Made by a program: the position numbers and the translations under genes
Notes under the pieces: generated by a model
Seen by the model: the letters and a program-made list of their open reading frames with translations, nothing else
Databases searched by the model: none
Told to the model about the DNA's origin: nothing
Assembly: GCF_005405425.1 (NCBI RefSeq)
Contig: NZ_BJEA01000001.1
Coordinates: 1-64,000, forward strand
From: Lactiplantibacillus modestisalitolerans
Lineage (GTDB): Bacteria; Bacillota; Bacilli; Lactobacillales; Lactobacillaceae
DNA: 64,000 nt
Direction of reading: 5' to 3'
Shown: positions 8,523 to 17,589 of the stretch, one piece after another
Numbering within the stretch: the first letter of the stretch is position 1
Layout: every line of letters starts with the position of its first letter

Positions 8523-9701
8523 TTAGTTACTGATTTTTGCCGACTTATCGTCTGGTTCGGAATAAGCCAACTGGACGTCCTGGTAATAGTTGATCACTTG
8601 CTTACCAAAGTACTCCGCCGAAATTTGATACAACTTTTTTTGCCGTGGCTTTGGATCATCAAAGGTGTGCGGATGTTGTAAATAGCGCACAACGTCTTTG
8701 ACTAACGTTGCCTGACTGGTAAAGGTCGTTCCCAGTGACGGATCGTCTAACAACTGATCCGTATACGGACTCGACGCCACGACCGTCTTAAGTCCGGCGG
8801 CCATCGCTTCGATGTACGTTAACCCCTGTGATTCTGAATTCGACGCCGATACAAATAAATCGGCCATCTGATAATAGTTATAGACTTCATCATTGTCGAT
8901 CTCACCCGTAAACTGAACGTGGTCACTTAGGCCCGCGTCTTGCGCTTGGTTTTCCAACGTTTCCCGCGCTGGCCCGTCACCGACGATCACTAACTGCGCA
9001 TTCGGAACCTGCTCCAAGATTGCGGGTAAGGCGGCGATTACTTCATGGATATTCTTTTCGTACGCCAACCGGCTTAGCGACAGCAATACGGGCGTATCCG
9101 CAGCGTACCCTAACTGTTTACGACAATCGACAGTGGGCGTTTGCTCATACTGATTAATATCAATCCCCGTCGGAATAATCCGAATTGGGGCTTTGACCCC
9201 GTACCCCTTCAGCGTCTTAGACACCCGCTGGCTCGGCGCTACAATTCCATTCAAATGGTAACAATAAGCCCGGGTGGCCTCCTTAACGTGGTACGGCTTC
9301 AAAATCTTCCCGTTAGCAATGTAGTGTAAGTAATCCTCGTACATCGTGTGGTACGTATGGATACATGGAATCTTCAGCTGCTTGGCCACAAACTTACCAA
9401 TCATGCCCATCGAAAACTCAGTCTGGGTATGCACGATGTCCAAACCGAGGTCCTTAGCAACCTGATAAGCCTTAAACAGACCGCGAACCGCAATTCGCCG
9501 ATCCGTAAACGACACGAACGGAATACTGGTAAAGCGGAAAATATTCCGTTCATAAATATTTTTATCAACATGGGGATCCGTGGTCGTAAAAATGTAGACT
9601 TGATGACCAGCCCGCTCGAGTTGATTACGCAATACTTTGATCGACGTGGCGACCCCACTAACTTGTGGATAGTATGTATCTGTAAATATCCCGATGTTCA
9701 C
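8523..9701 (-). CDS. lafA: 1,2-diacylglycerol 3-glucosyltransferase (LafA-type, GT4)
   Basis: A 392-residue GT-B enzyme that puts glucose on diacylglycerol on the inner face of the membrane, the first step of the glycolipid anchor. The N-terminal MNIGIFTDTYYPQVSGVATS and the signature LFVSASNSESQGLTYIEAMAAG with its two glutamates are typical of this GT4 group. The start codon is GTG, with GGGGAG seven bases upstream. It is the first gene of a three-gene operon (lafA-lafB-flippase) and is preceded by a roughly 100-base leader with two hairpins. Confidence 0.85.
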   Translation of the reverse strand: MNIGIFTDTYYPQVSGVATSIKVLRNQLERAGHQVYIFTTTDPHVDKNIYERNIFRFTSIPFVSFTDRRIAVRGLFKAYQVAKDLGLDIVHTQTEFSMGMIGKFVAKQLKIPCIHTYHTMYEDYLHYIANGKILKPYHVKEATRAYCYHLNGIVAPSQRVSKTLKGYGVKAPIRIIPTGIDINQYEQTPTVDCRKQLGYAADTPVLLSLSRLAYEKNIHEVIAALPAILEQVPNAQLVIVGDGPARETLENQAQDAGLSDHVQFTGEIDNDEVYNYYQMADLFVSASNSESQGLTYIEAMAAGLKTVVASSPYTDQLLDDPSLGTTFTSQATLVKDVVRYLQHPHTFDDPKPRQKKLYQISAEYFGKQVINYYQDVQLAYSEPDDKSAKISN

Positions 9702-9726
9702 GTAGATTCTCCCCTTAATTCTCGCT

Positions 9727-9790
9727 GGGCAAGCCCAGCTTTGCTCGGCACCCTTCCCGGTACGCTTTACCGGCGAAACGGGTGCGATAA
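9727..9790 (-). promoter_or_regulatory. two hairpins in the lafA leader
   Basis: The leader RNA contains GCACCC...GGGTGC enclosing GGTA-N5-TACC, and closer to the ribosome binding site GCTGGG-CTTG-CCCAGC. Neither is followed by a T run, so they are not simple terminators. They could modulate translation or RNA stability. Confidence 0.5.
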
Positions 9791-9813
9791 CCTCTTTACG
9801 CTTAATTATAACA

Positions 9814-9842
9814 ATTATATTGGTTCATTATCCTCGTTGCAA
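9814..9842 (-). promoter_or_regulatory. lafA operon promoter
   Basis: Minus strand -35 TTGCAA (9837-9842), 17-base spacer, -10 TATAAT (9814-9819). A second TATAAT follows a few bases on. Confidence 0.7.
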
Positions 9843-9856
9843 ATAATCTTAACACA

Positions 9857-9947
9857 AACTAAGAGTTTCGTTGGCGCCCGACCATTGGCTTCACCGAAAC
9901 TCACCGTACATATCCCACCAGCCGCTCACAATCCCTTGCTGGTGGTA
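9857..9947. other. two unexplained hairpins between lafA promoter and ptsI terminator
   Basis: AGAGTTTCG ... CGAAACTC (9860-9902) and CCACCAGC ... GCTGGTGG (9917-9947) are perfect inverted repeats of 8 bases or so. No reading frame or T run goes with them. Confidence 0.45.
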
Positions 9948-9963
9948 AATCCTCAATCGGACA

Positions 9964-10008
9964 AAAAAAGAGGCTCGCCGCCAGTCTAAAACCAGCGTCA
10001 AACCTCTC
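9964..10008 (-). terminator. ptsHI terminator
   Basis: On the minus strand an AGAGG...CCTCT stem with inner GCC/GGC pairs is followed by TTTTTTT, just downstream of the ptsI stop codon. Confidence 0.8.
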
Positions 10009-10018
10009 TTATGCGTAT

Positions 10019-11749
10019 TTATTTGTTGAAGACGTTTTGTTCAACTAATTCTTTGACTTCTTCGTTAGTGACACATTCGTTTAACGCGCGGTCAGCTAAC
10101 TTCGCCATTTCCTTAGTATCAATCTTCTTCATTAATGAACGGGTCTTCAGAACGGAAGTTGCACTCATTGAGAACTCATCCAATCCTAAGCCCATTAATA
10201 ATGGCACGGCGATTTGATCACCGGCAACTTCACCACACATCCCGGTGAACTTACCATTGGCGTGCGCCGCATCAATAACGTGCTTGATCAAACGTAACAA
10301 CGATGGGTTGTATGGTTGATACAAGTACGATACTTGTTCGTTACCACGGTCAGCAGCAAACGAGTATTGAATCAAGTCGTTCGTCCCGATACTAAAGAAG
10401 TCAACTTCCTTAGCAAATTGGTCAGCTAAAATCGCGGCCGCTGGGATTTCAATCATGATTCCTAACTTGATGTCGTCGGCAACCGGGGTCCCGGCCTTAA
10501 CCAACTTATCTTTTTCTTCAAGGAAGATTTGCTTAGCTTGCCGGAATTCATCCAAGGTCGCGATCATTGGGAACATAATCCGTAATTGACCATAGTGTGA
10601 AGCCCGTAATAAGGCCCGCAACTGGGTCCGGAAAATGTCGTCGCGATCAAGGGAAATCCGAATCGCCCGGTAACCCAAGAATGGGTTCATTTCGTCAGGT
10701 AATGGCAAGTAAGGTAAGTGCTTGTCACCACCGATGTCCATGGTCCGAACAATTACTGGCTTGCCCTGCATGCCTTCGACAACCTTTTTGTAGGCGTTGA
10801 ATTGGGTATCTTCGTCTGGCAATTCTGCACTGTTCATGTACAAGAATTCTGAACGGAATAACCCAATTGCTTCAGAACCGGCATCTAAGACCCCGTCCAT
10901 ATCGTCCGGTGTCCCAATGTTAGAAGCTAATTCGAAGTGCTTCCCGTCTTTAGAAACGGTCGCTTCGTTTTTCAACTTCGCCCATTCAGCTTTTTGAGCA
11001 ATAAAGTCAGCAGCTCGCTGCTTATAGTCAGCTACTTCGTCGTCAGTTGGCGTAACCAGGGCAGAACCGTTGATTCCGTCTAAGACGACCGTGTCGCCAT
11101 CCTTGATATCCGTCGTGGCGGTTTCAGAACCAACTACGGCCGGGATTTCAAGGGTCCGTGACATAATAGCTGAGTGACTCGTCCGGCCACCAATATCAGT
11201 AATGAAGCCCTTAACAAACTTCCGGTCCAATTGGGCCGTGTCACTAGGGGTTAAGTCGTGGGCCACCACGACAACTTCAGAATCAATTAGGGCTGGACTT
11301 GGCAACGTAACCCCTAGCAGGTGGCTTAAGACCCGCTTAGTAACGTCACGAATGTCACCAGCACGTTCTTGCATATATGCATTATCCGTCATTGCTTCAA
11401 ACATCGAGATGAAAGTATCGGTAACTTCCTTCGTTGCTTCTTCGGCATTGACTTTATCATCCTTAATCTTACCTTCAATTTGTCCTAACATTTCAGGGTC
11501 AGATAAAATGGTGATATGCGCTTCAAAAACTTCGGCTTCTTCTTCACCCAAATTTTGAACCGCTTTGTCTTTAATGACTTGCAATTCAGCCTTGGAGGCA
11601 TCAAAAGCGTCATGTAACCGTTGGACTTCGGCTTCTGGATCAGAAACCGTTGTTTTTTCGAATGACAAATCTGGATCAACTAGCATATAGGCCTTAGCAA
11701 TTGCAATCCCATCACTGGCTGCAATTCCTTTGAGTACCTTTTTAGCCAT
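10019..11749 (-). CDS. ptsI: phosphoenolpyruvate-protein phosphotransferase (enzyme I)
   Basis: Enzyme I takes phosphate from phosphoenolpyruvate and passes it to HPr, feeding all PTS sugar uptake; it is cytoplasmic. The 576 residues are the usual length. The phosphorylated histidine is His191 in [19 protein letters not shown]. The PEP-binding barrel shows FRSEFLYM, the [14 protein letters not shown] loop and the catalytic-cysteine motif [11 protein letters not shown]. Its ATG overlaps the last base of ptsH's stop codon (TAATG), the usual ptsHI coupling. Confidence 0.97.
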   Translation of the reverse strand: MAKKVLKGIAASDGIAIAKAYMLVDPDLSFEKTTVSDPEAEVQRLHDAFDASKAELQVIKDKAVQNLGEEEAEVFEAHITILSDPEMLGQIEGKIKDDKVNAEEATKEVTDTFISMFEAMTDNAYMQERAGDIRDVTKRVLSHLLGVTLPSPALIDSEVVVVAHDLTPSDTAQLDRKFVKGFITDIGGRTSHSAIMSRTLEIPAVVGSETATTDIKDGDTVVLDGINGSALVTPTDDEVADYKQRAADFIAQKAEWAKLKNEATVSKDGKHFELASNIGTPDDMDGVLDAGSEAIGLFRSEFLYMNSAELPDEDTQFNAYKKVVEGMQGKPVIVRTMDIGGDKHLPYLPLPDEMNPFLGYRAIRISLDRDDIFRTQLRALLRASHYGQLRIMFPMIATLDEFRQAKQIFLEEKDKLVKAGTPVADDIKLGIMIEIPAAAILADQFAKEVDFFSIGTNDLIQYSFAADRGNEQVSYLYQPYNPSLLRLIKHVIDAAHANGKFTGMCGEVAGDQIAVPLLMGLGLDEFSMSATSVLKTRSLMKKIDTKEMAKLADRALNECVTNEEVKELVEQNVFNK

Positions 11750-12015
11750 TATTCAGATAATCCTTCTTTCTTCATCGTTTCTGATAAAGCTGCGATGGCG
11801 TCGGCTTCGTCGGCACCTTCAGCAGAAATCGTAACGTCAGCGTCTTTACCAACACCAAGGGACATAACGCCCATGATTGACTTCAAGTTAACGGACTTGT
11901 CTTGGTATTGTAACGTGATTTCTGAGTTAAACTTGCTTGCTGATTGAACCAACAAAGTTGCTGGACGTGCGTGAATACCTGTGTCTGCGATTACGTGAAA
12001 TTCTTTCTTTTCCAT
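11749..12015 (-). CDS. ptsH: phosphocarrier protein HPr
   Basis: An 88-residue cytoplasmic carrier. His15 (in TGIHARPAT) accepts phosphate from enzyme I. Ser46 (in [12 protein letters not shown]) is the site of HPr kinase, whose product is the CcpA co-repressor. A cre overlapping the gluconate promoter at 31.8 kb is therefore a plausible target of the same circuit. AAGGAG lies before the ATG. Confidence 0.97.
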   Translation of the reverse strand: MEKKEFHVIADTGIHARPATLLVQSASKFNSEITLQYQDKSVNLKSIMGVMSLGVGKDADVTISAEGADEADAIAALSETMKKEGLSE

Positions 12016-12113
12016 ATCTATTCGATCTCCTTCAAAGATGTAGAGTTTTTAAAATTGGTTCCGAGTCAAAGCGAGTTGCCGCCAACACGTATCCTCTAGA
12101 GCCCTTAGTTAAG

Positions 12114-12142
12114 ATGATAGCAATTATCCAATTAAAATACAA
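12114..12142 (-). promoter_or_regulatory. ptsHI promoter
   Basis: Minus strand -35 TTGTAT (12137-12142), 17-base spacer, -10 TATCAT (12114-12119), giving a leader of about 90 bases before ptsH. Confidence 0.65.
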
Positions 12143-12166
12143 GCCCTTTCATTCGGCCTAAACCCA

Positions 12167-12340
12167 TTAATTGGTAGCCTTACCATCCTTTTCAAAATGG
12201 TAAACCACGTGTCCTTCCAAGTCCGCCATACCAATAATCCGTTTGCGATATTCGTACTGCATATAGGCTTGTTGAAAAGCCATGAAGTCTGCCGGGTCAA
12301 CGGTAAAACTTTCACGCTTTCCGGTGCGTAAGTCCTCCAT
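12167..12340 (-). CDS. small hypothetical protein, start uncertain
   Basis: A 57-residue frame from ATG at 12340 with good protein-like composition (Tyr, Arg, Glu rich; ends EGHVVYHFEKDGKATN). The same frame stays open upstream to 12373 with residues TTDYGQL. A strong AGGAGG sits at 12365-12370, five to eight bases before two ACG codons (12361 and 12358) and too far from the ATG. Either the true start is a non-standard ACG, or the start codon has been lost, or the ATG is used weakly. I do not recognise a family. It lies between ptsH and clpE and is transcribed towards ptsH. Confidence 0.55.
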   Translation of the reverse strand: MEDLRTGKRESFTVDPADFMAFQQAYMQYEYRKRIIGMADLEGHVVYHFEKDGKATN

Positions 12341-12376
12341 TAATTGACCATAATCCGTCGTAACCGCCTCCTCGTT

Positions 12377-12733
12377 AAGTGCTTCCTATAATATGAAAGC
12401 ATTTATATTCAACCGGATAGTTCGTTGAACGCCCAACCAAGATGCAGACTGGTCAGACCGGCGTTTAACGCCCTGCGTAGCCGGATTAACATCAAAACTG
12501 GTCAGTCCGTTTAACATGCAAAACAACCGCTTTGTACTATAATGTAGCTAGACGGTGTCAACGCGAACTCGTTTTGACGTAGGGTCTTAATATACAACGA
12601 ATCCCCTTTCAAGACAAGCTATCCGCGCTGATGACCATCCAGACTCTTCGGAAAAAATTAAACCGATTAACGCACCCGGCGAAGTTAGGCGAACGGTCAA
12701 TCAACGTCCGGTTTTGAGGTTGAGGCTTTTGAC
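12377..12733. other. gene-free spacer upstream of clpE
   Basis: No coding frame is apparent. ACTGGTCAGACC (about 12449) and ACTGGTCAGTCC (about 12497) resemble single CtsR half-sites, and GTCAA...TTGAC (about 12556-12579) can pair, but none forms a full heptad repeat. Confidence 0.4.
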
Positions 12734-12761
12734 TTGCAACGTTTAATAAAATCGCTATACT
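12734..12761 (+). promoter_or_regulatory. clpE promoter
   Basis: -35 TTGCAA (12734-12739), 16-base spacer, -10 TATACT (12756-12761), about 100 bases upstream of clpE. Confidence 0.65.
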
Positions 12762-12771
12762 AATAGTCAAA

Positions 12772-12788
12772 GGTCAACAAAGGTCAGA
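12772..12788 (+). promoter_or_regulatory. CtsR operator
   Basis: GGTCAAC-AAA-GGTCAGA is a tandem heptad with the three-base spacer of the CtsR consensus (GGTCAAA-NAN-GGTCAAA). It lies just downstream of the -10, overlapping the likely transcription start, so bound CtsR would block clpE transcription until heat or protein stress. AGTCAAA just upstream may be a third half-site. Confidence 0.8.
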
Positions 12789-12860
12789 CAGCTTTTGAAC
12801 CTTTAACTATTTTCCTAATCGATTTAGTTATATTTCTGATGCGAAAGGTGTGACAGCATA

Positions 12861-15083
12861 ATGCTTTGTGACAATTGCCATAAGAACGAAGCGACGATTC
12901 ACTTATATACGAACGTCAACGGTCAGCGGCGACAAATCAATCTTTGTCAGAATTGCTATCAACAGCTAAAGAATCAGGAACAGCAACCAAATAACGGAGT
13001 TGGAGGTACTAATATGGCACAAGATCCATTTGGTTTTGGCGGTCTTGACGACATTTTCCGTGCAATGCAAGGCGGCGGCGTAGATCCAAACGCCGGCTAC
13101 CGGCAGCAGCAACAGACCCCCCCGACCCAACCAGCTGGTCCTGGCGGCAATCGCCGCGGCGGTAACCGCGGTGGCGGGCTGCTCGGTCAATACGGCTATA
13201 ACTTGACGGAACAAGCCAAGCAAGGCAAAATTGACCCGGTCATTGGTCGGGATAACGAAATCAACCGCGTCATCGAGATTCTTAACCGCCGGACGAAGAA
13301 TAATCCGGTCTTAATCGGTGAAGCCGGGGTTGGTAAGACGGCGGTCGTTGAAGGCTTGGCACAGGAAATCGTTTCTGGTGAAGTTCCCCAAAAACTGCTT
13401 GATAAAGAAATTATCCGTTTAGACGTGGCTTCCCTCGTTCAAGGAACGGGAATCCGGGGTCAGTTTGAACAACGGATGCAACAACTAATGAAGGAAGTTC
13501 AATCGAACCCGAACATCATTCTCTTCATTGACGAAATCCATGAAATCATGGGTGCCGGCAATGCCGAGGGTGGCATGGACGCCGGGAACGTTTTGAAGCC
13601 CGCGCTTGCACGTGGTGATTTCCAATTAGTTGGGGCAACTACCCTGAATGAATACCGCGACATTGAAAAAGACGCCGCCCTCGCCCGGCGGTTCCAACCA
13701 GTTACGGTTGACGAACCGAGCGTGGATGAATCCATTAAAATTTTACAGGGGATTCAAAAGAAGTACGAAGATTACCATCACGTTAAGTACACTGACGATG
13801 CGATCGTAGCGGCGGTCAAGCTTTCGAACCGTTACATTCAGGACCGCTTCTTGCCCGACAAGGCGATCGACCTCTTGGACGAAGCCGGTTCACGGAAGAA
13901 CTTAACTTTGAAGACGGTTGATCCAAAGACGATTCAACAAAAGATCGACGAAGCCGAAAAGCAAAAGCAAGCGGCCTTGAAGAAGGAAGACTACGAAAAA
14001 GCAGCCTATTACCGCGACCAAGTGGCGAAGTTGGAAAAGGCCAAGCCCGACGAAAATGCGGCTAACCACGCCAACGACACTGCGACCGTGACGGTTGACG
14101 ACATGCAACAAATCGTCGAGGAAAAGACCGACATTCCAGTTGGTGAATTACAAGCCAAGGAACAAGCCCAAATGAAGACCTTGGCACCCGACCTTGAAAG
14201 TCACGTCATTGGCCAAGACCAAGCCGTTCAAGCGGTTGCCCGGGCCATCCGGCGCAACCGGGTCGGCTTAAACGGGACTGGCCGGCCGATTGGTTCGTTC
14301 ATGTTCGTTGGGCCTACCGGGGTCGGTAAGACCGAATTAGCTAAGCAATTGGCTAAGGAACTCTTTGGTTCCGAGGATGCCATGATTCGCTTCGACATGA
14401 GTGAATACATGGAACCACACTCAGTGGCGAAGTTGATTGGGTCACCGCCTGGCTACGTCGGCTATGAAGAAGCCGGCCAGTTGACCGAAAAGGTTCGGCG
14501 TCACCCGTACAGTCTCGTCCTCTTGGATGAAATTGAAAAGGCGCACCCAGACGTCATGCACATGTTCTTACAAATTCTTGATGACGGCCGTTTAACCGAC
14601 TCACAGGGCCGCACGGTCAGCTTCAAGGATACGATCATCATCATGACTTCAAACGCCGGTACTGGGGACAGCGAAGCAAACGTCGGCTTCGGTGCGGCTG
14701 CCGCGGGTAAGACTCACGACATTACGAGCCGTTTGACCGACTACTTCAAGCCAGAATTCTTGAACCGCTTTGACGACATCATTCAGTTCAACGCCCTTTC
14801 CAAGCAAAACTTGATGAAGATCGTGGGCTTAATGATCGAAGACGTCAACAGCATGTTAGCTAACCAAGAATTACACGTTCACGTTACCGAACCAGTTGAA
14901 GAAAAGCTGGTCGACCTTGGTTACAATCCACAAATGGGTGCCCGGCCGTTACGGCGGGTTATCCAGGAACAGATTGAAGACCGGATTGCCGACTTCTACC
15001 TGGACCACAGTGACGTTAAGAACATGGTTGCTAAAGTTGAAGACGGTAAGATCGTCTTAACCGCGGAAACCAAAACCGAATAA
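12861..15083 (+). CDS. clpE: ATP-dependent protease/chaperone subunit ClpE
   Basis: A HSP100 protein that unfolds substrates for ClpP and disassembles CtsR. The 740 residues start with a C4 zinc finger (C3, C6, C29, C32), which separates ClpE from ClpC. A Gly/Gln-rich linker follows, then the first AAA+ domain with Walker A GEAGVGKT (153-160). A UVR-type coiled segment ([19 protein letters not shown], about 370-390) and the second AAA+ domain with GPTGVGKT (484-491) come next, then a D2-small domain. Control by CtsR is indicated by the operator upstream. A strong terminator follows. Confidence 0.95.
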   Translation: MLCDNCHKNEATIHLYTNVNGQRRQINLCQNCYQQLKNQEQQPNNGVGGTNMAQDPFGFGGLDDIFRAMQGGGVDPNAGYRQQQQTPPTQPAGPGGNRRGGNRGGGLLGQYGYNLTEQAKQGKIDPVIGRDNEINRVIEILNRRTKNNPVLIGEAGVGKTAVVEGLAQEIVSGEVPQKLLDKEIIRLDVASLVQGTGIRGQFEQRMQQLMKEVQSNPNIILFIDEIHEIMGAGNAEGGMDAGNVLKPALARGDFQLVGATTLNEYRDIEKDAALARRFQPVTVDEPSVDESIKILQGIQKKYEDYHHVKYTDDAIVAAVKLSNRYIQDRFLPDKAIDLLDEAGSRKNLTLKTVDPKTIQQKIDEAEKQKQAALKKEDYEKAAYYRDQVAKLEKAKPDENAANHANDTATVTVDDMQQIVEEKTDIPVGELQAKEQAQMKTLAPDLESHVIGQDQAVQAVARAIRRNRVGLNGTGRPIGSFMFVGPTGVGKTELAKQLAKELFGSEDAMIRFDMSEYMEPHSVAKLIGSPPGYVGYEEAGQLTEKVRRHPYSLVLLDEIEKAHPDVMHMFLQILDDGRLTDSQGRTVSFKDTIIIMTSNAGTGDSEANVGFGAAAAGKTHDITSRLTDYFKPEFLNRFDDIIQFNALSKQNLMKIVGLMIEDVNSMLANQELHVHVTEPVEEKLVDLGYNPQMGARPLRRVIQEQIEDRIADFYLDHSDVKNMVAKVEDGKIVLTAETKTE

Positions 15084-15103
15084 TTCATTTTAAAATCAGT
15101 CAC

Positions 15104-15146
15104 AAAGGGCCACTCATCCGTTTTGCCGGATGAGTGGCCCTTTTTT
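15104..15146 (+). terminator. clpE terminator
   Basis: A 17-pair stem (AAAGGGCCACTCATCCG with its complement) and loop TTTTGC, followed by TTTTTT. The MITE-like element begins at the very next base. Confidence 0.92.
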
Positions 15147-15285
15147 GGCTCTGTACCAATAGTGTTGAGCTGCCGCCAACAGCGGGTGTCACCGGTTGGC
15201 TGGAACACTGCGGGTACTCATAATGAGCTTTTTTGAAAACTCAACGGTAACCTTTTAGCAGATCAACACCATATATCATAGAACC
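15147..15285 (+). repeat. MITE-like element, short copy
   Basis: Starts GGCTCTGTACCAATAGTGTT and ends CAACACCATATATCATAGAA followed by CC. These ends are imperfect inverted repeats of each other (GG-TCT-T...AT-GTGTTGA-CTG). Both ends and the block CCGGTTGGCTGGAACACTGC recur in opposite orientation at 16165-16547. No transposase is inside. I saw no clear target duplication. Confidence 0.65.
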
Positions 15286-15289
15286 ATAA

Positions 15290-15325
15290 GAAAAATGAGA
15301 CCGCGATTGTTTACCACGGTCCCAT
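15290..15325 (-). terminator. weak terminator of the marR gene
   Basis: On the minus strand AATG-G-GACCG ... CGGTC-T-CATT followed by TTTC. Confidence 0.5.
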
Positions 15326-15386
15326 TTACGTCTCCTGATGATGCTTGTTAAACGTACGCTTAAACTAGCTGGCTTCGTATACTACC

Positions 15387-15779
15387 CTATTTCTGTTGTA
15401 AAGCAGCCAATTGGGCCGCCAACTGCTTAGCCGGCTGACTATCTAAGGAAGTCACCAACTGTTCGTCAATCGCCTGCATGCGCTCCTGACCGGATTCTGT
15501 CAGGGTCAGGACCCGTAGCCGGCGGTCCTGCTTGATGGGTTCACTTTGAAGCCAGTTTTGCTGGATCAAGGTCCCAATGTTTTGTGCTAAGGAGGCCTTC
15601 GCCACGTTCAGCGCTTCGGCAACGTCGCCGATTTGTATTTCTGGATTTTGTTCCACGTACACTAAAATACGTAGTTCGTTAAGGCTTAAACCGGTCGTCG
15701 CCGCCCACTTAGACGTTAACCGTTTTAAATCCCGTTCGAGGTGCATCAGATTCATAATATAATTAATCGATTGTTTCAT
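15387..15779 (-). CDS. MarR-family transcriptional regulator
   Basis: A 130-residue winged-helix protein. Residues about 30-95 carry the domain: LNELRILVYVEQNPEIQIGDVAEALNVAKASLAQNIGTLIQQNWL, then the wing with QDRRLRVLTLTESG. The size and motif order are typical of MarR dimers that sense small ligands or oxidants. The gene stands alone between two copies of a repeat element. No target gene is obvious, since the neighbours have their own signals. Confidence 0.88.
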   Translation of the reverse strand: MKQSINYIMNLMHLERDLKRLTSKWAATTGLSLNELRILVYVEQNPEIQIGDVAEALNVAKASLAQNIGTLIQQNWLQSEPIKQDRRLRVLTLTESGQERMQAIDEQLVTSLDSQPAKQLAAQLAALQQK

Positions 15780-15952
15780 GCGTTAAGCGCATCCTTTCAG
15801 TGAATTCCCAATTGAACGGCCATCGGAATCTTAAACCGGATTAATACTGCCCATAAACCAATCAATTATCGAATTCAATCATGTCCTTCGTTAATAATCT
15901 TTATTAACGTTTTCATTATTGCACAATCACTATTTTAATACAAACATCCTCG

Positions 15953-16132
15953 CTAGTCGCGACCCGGCACAATCCGGTAATGTTCATACCGCATTATAAT
16001 TTTAAAGAACTCGGAACTGCTTGGCAACCCCCAATTTGGGTGGTTCGAAATCGTGATGAACCACCACTCCCGGGTACCGTCCTCGTGATCACCGGTATCC
16101 ATACTAATTGGTGTTAAGATGACCATCAGCAT
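15953..16132 (-). pseudogene. 59-codon gene remnant cut by the MITE-like element
   Basis: The frame reads MLMVILTPISMDTGDHEDG, then TREWWFITISNHPNWGLP, ending HYRIVPGRD. Its composition (three Trp, ordered hydrophobic strands) looks like real protein. The frame stays open upstream, without a stop, to the edge of the repeat element at 16165, where the coding signal ends. No ribosome binding site precedes the ATG. I infer the C-terminal end of a gene whose 5' part was lost when the element inserted. I do not recognise the family. Confidence 0.45.
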
Positions 16133-16164
16133 CTTTTTTGGCAGCGCACCCCGCCATACTAATG

Positions 16165-16547
16165 GGCTCTATGATATATGGTATTGATCTGCTAAAAAAT
16201 GTCAGTTGAATTTTCAGAGAATTCATTATGCTTGCCAGAATAAGCAGGCATGGTTGCGCTTAATTTAATTAGTAACCGTTTAGCAGAACCAGTTTCACCA
16301 ACTGAAGCTGACTAAATTTGGCCGCAAAACCTCATAATAAGGTAAATCTAGCCAGTAGCGGATGTAACCATGGCTCAACTGCGAAATTATTCTTAGGCGG
16401 AAGTGAAGTTCTTCCGGCTTAGAATAAGGCTCGAATTTGAGATTACTCAGTGGGTTTCTGAGTGAGCTCAAATCGATGCCCGCAGTGTTCCAGCCAACCG
16501 GTTACATCCGCTGCTGGCGACATATCAGCACCAATTGGTACAGAACA
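16165..16547 (-). repeat. MITE-like element, long copy with three-way-junction fold
   Basis: Inverted relative to 15147-15285 and sharing both its ends, but about 245 bases longer. Inside, GCCAGTAGCGGATGTAACC (16351-16369) pairs with GGTTACATCCGCTGCTGGC (16500-16518) with one G-U-type change. It encloses two strong hairpins: one at 16388-16428 (TTATTCT...AGAATAA with CGGAAG/CTTCCG) and one at about 16434-16482. No coding frame is present. Confidence 0.65.
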
Positions 16548-16567
16548 TCCACTAATCAGTAACACGC

Positions 16568-16611
16568 AAAAAAATCGCCCGACCGCGTATTCTACGTTCA
16601 GTCGAGCGATT
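16568..16611 (-). terminator. opp operon terminator
   Basis: On the minus strand AATCGCTCGAC ... GTCGGGCGATT with one mismatch, then TTTTTTT, 19 bases after the oppF stop. Confidence 0.88.
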
Positions 16612-16629
16612 AAAACTATTAAGTCCTAA

Positions 16630-17589
16630 TTAAGTTGTTAGGCCGGCGTCCACCGCACGTTGGGTGTACATCGCAACCTCGTCTTCACTGCAACGGACAA
16701 AGTGGCCCGGTGCAATTTCAACCATCCGGCGCTTCTTATCCGCCAGCTCGTTAGAACTATCGTACGGCACTTGAATCCGGTTGCGTTCAAACTCGGGATC
16801 TGGCACCGGTACGGCGGAAATCAGACTCTTGGTGTAATCGTGAAGCGGGTGGTTGTAAACTTCATCCGCGGGGCCGATTTCCAAGATTTTACCATAGTGC
16901 ATCACGCCAATGCGGTCACTGATGTATTTAACCATCGATAAATCGTGGGCAATAAAGAGGTACGTTAAGTTTTGCTTAATTTGTAACTCCTTCATCAGGT
17001 TGACCACTTGGGCCTGAATCGACACGTCCAGCGCGGAAATCGGTTCATCGGCAATGATAAACTTCGGTTCCACGGCCAGTGCCCGGGCGATCCCGATCCG
17101 TTGACGTTGACCACCGGAAAATTCGTGCGGGTAACGGCTAGAGTGGTCCTTGTTCAAGCCAACGGTTTCAAGTAAGTCTTCGACCTGCTTGGTCCGGTCA
17201 GCGTCGTCCTTGGCTAAGCCGTGGATGTCGATGCCTTCCGCAACGATGTCCTTGACCTTCATCCGCGGGTTCAACGACGCGTACGGGTCTTGGAAAATCA
17301 TTTGAATCTTACGCCGAAACGCGTGCATCTGGGCTTTACCGTGTAACTTCGACACGTCCTGGCCATCAAAAATGATGGTCCCGCTAGTCGGTTCGTAGAG
17401 GTGGATGATTGACCGGCCGGCCGTAGTTTTACCGGAGCCGGATTCACCAACTAACCCAAACGTTTCTCCTTCATAGATGTCAAAGGTGACGTCGTCCACG
17501 GCCCGCACTTCATCCCGTTTGCCAACGTTAAAGTACTGCTTTAAATGGCGAACTTCTAGTATTTTTTTACGTTCATCAGGCATGTGCAA
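16630..17589 (-). CDS. oppF: oligopeptide ABC transporter ATP-binding protein OppF
   Basis: One of the two ATPases of the peptide importer. In its 319 residues it shows Walker A GLVGESGSGKTT, the Q-loop IFQDPYASLNPRM, the ABC signature FSGGQRQRIGIARAL and Walker B FIIADEPISALD. The OppD/F-type C-terminal region (YTKSLISAVPVPDP...) ends in a cysteine-containing segment, HFVRCSEDE. It directly follows oppD, with the stop and start adjacent. Last gene of oppABCDF. Confidence 0.94.
   Translation of the reverse strand: MHMPDERKKILEVRHLKQYFNVGKRDEVRAVDDVTFDIYEGETFGLVGESGSGKTTAGRSIIHLYEPTSGTIIFDGQDVSKLHGKAQMHAFRRKIQMIFQDPYASLNPRMKVKDIVAEGIDIHGLAKDDADRTKQVEDLLETVGLNKDHSSRYPHEFSGGQRQRIGIARALAVEPKFIIADEPISALDVSIQAQVVNLMKELQIKQNLTYLFIAHDLSMVKYISDRIGVMHYGKILEIGPADEVYNHPLHDYTKSLISAVPVPDPEFERNRIQVPYDSSNELADKKRRMVEIAPGHFVRCSEDEVAMYTQRAVDAGLTT

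Noticed and set aside
12124-12315. 63-codon frame overlapping the small protein at 12167-12340
   Set aside because: It begins at GTG without a ribosome binding site and has poor protein composition; the other frame (12167-12340) looks far more protein-like and has AGGAGG upstream.
15147-15290. Target-site duplications around the MITE-like elements
   Set aside because: Flanks of both copies were compared by eye and show no identical 2-8 base repeats directly abutting the ends.
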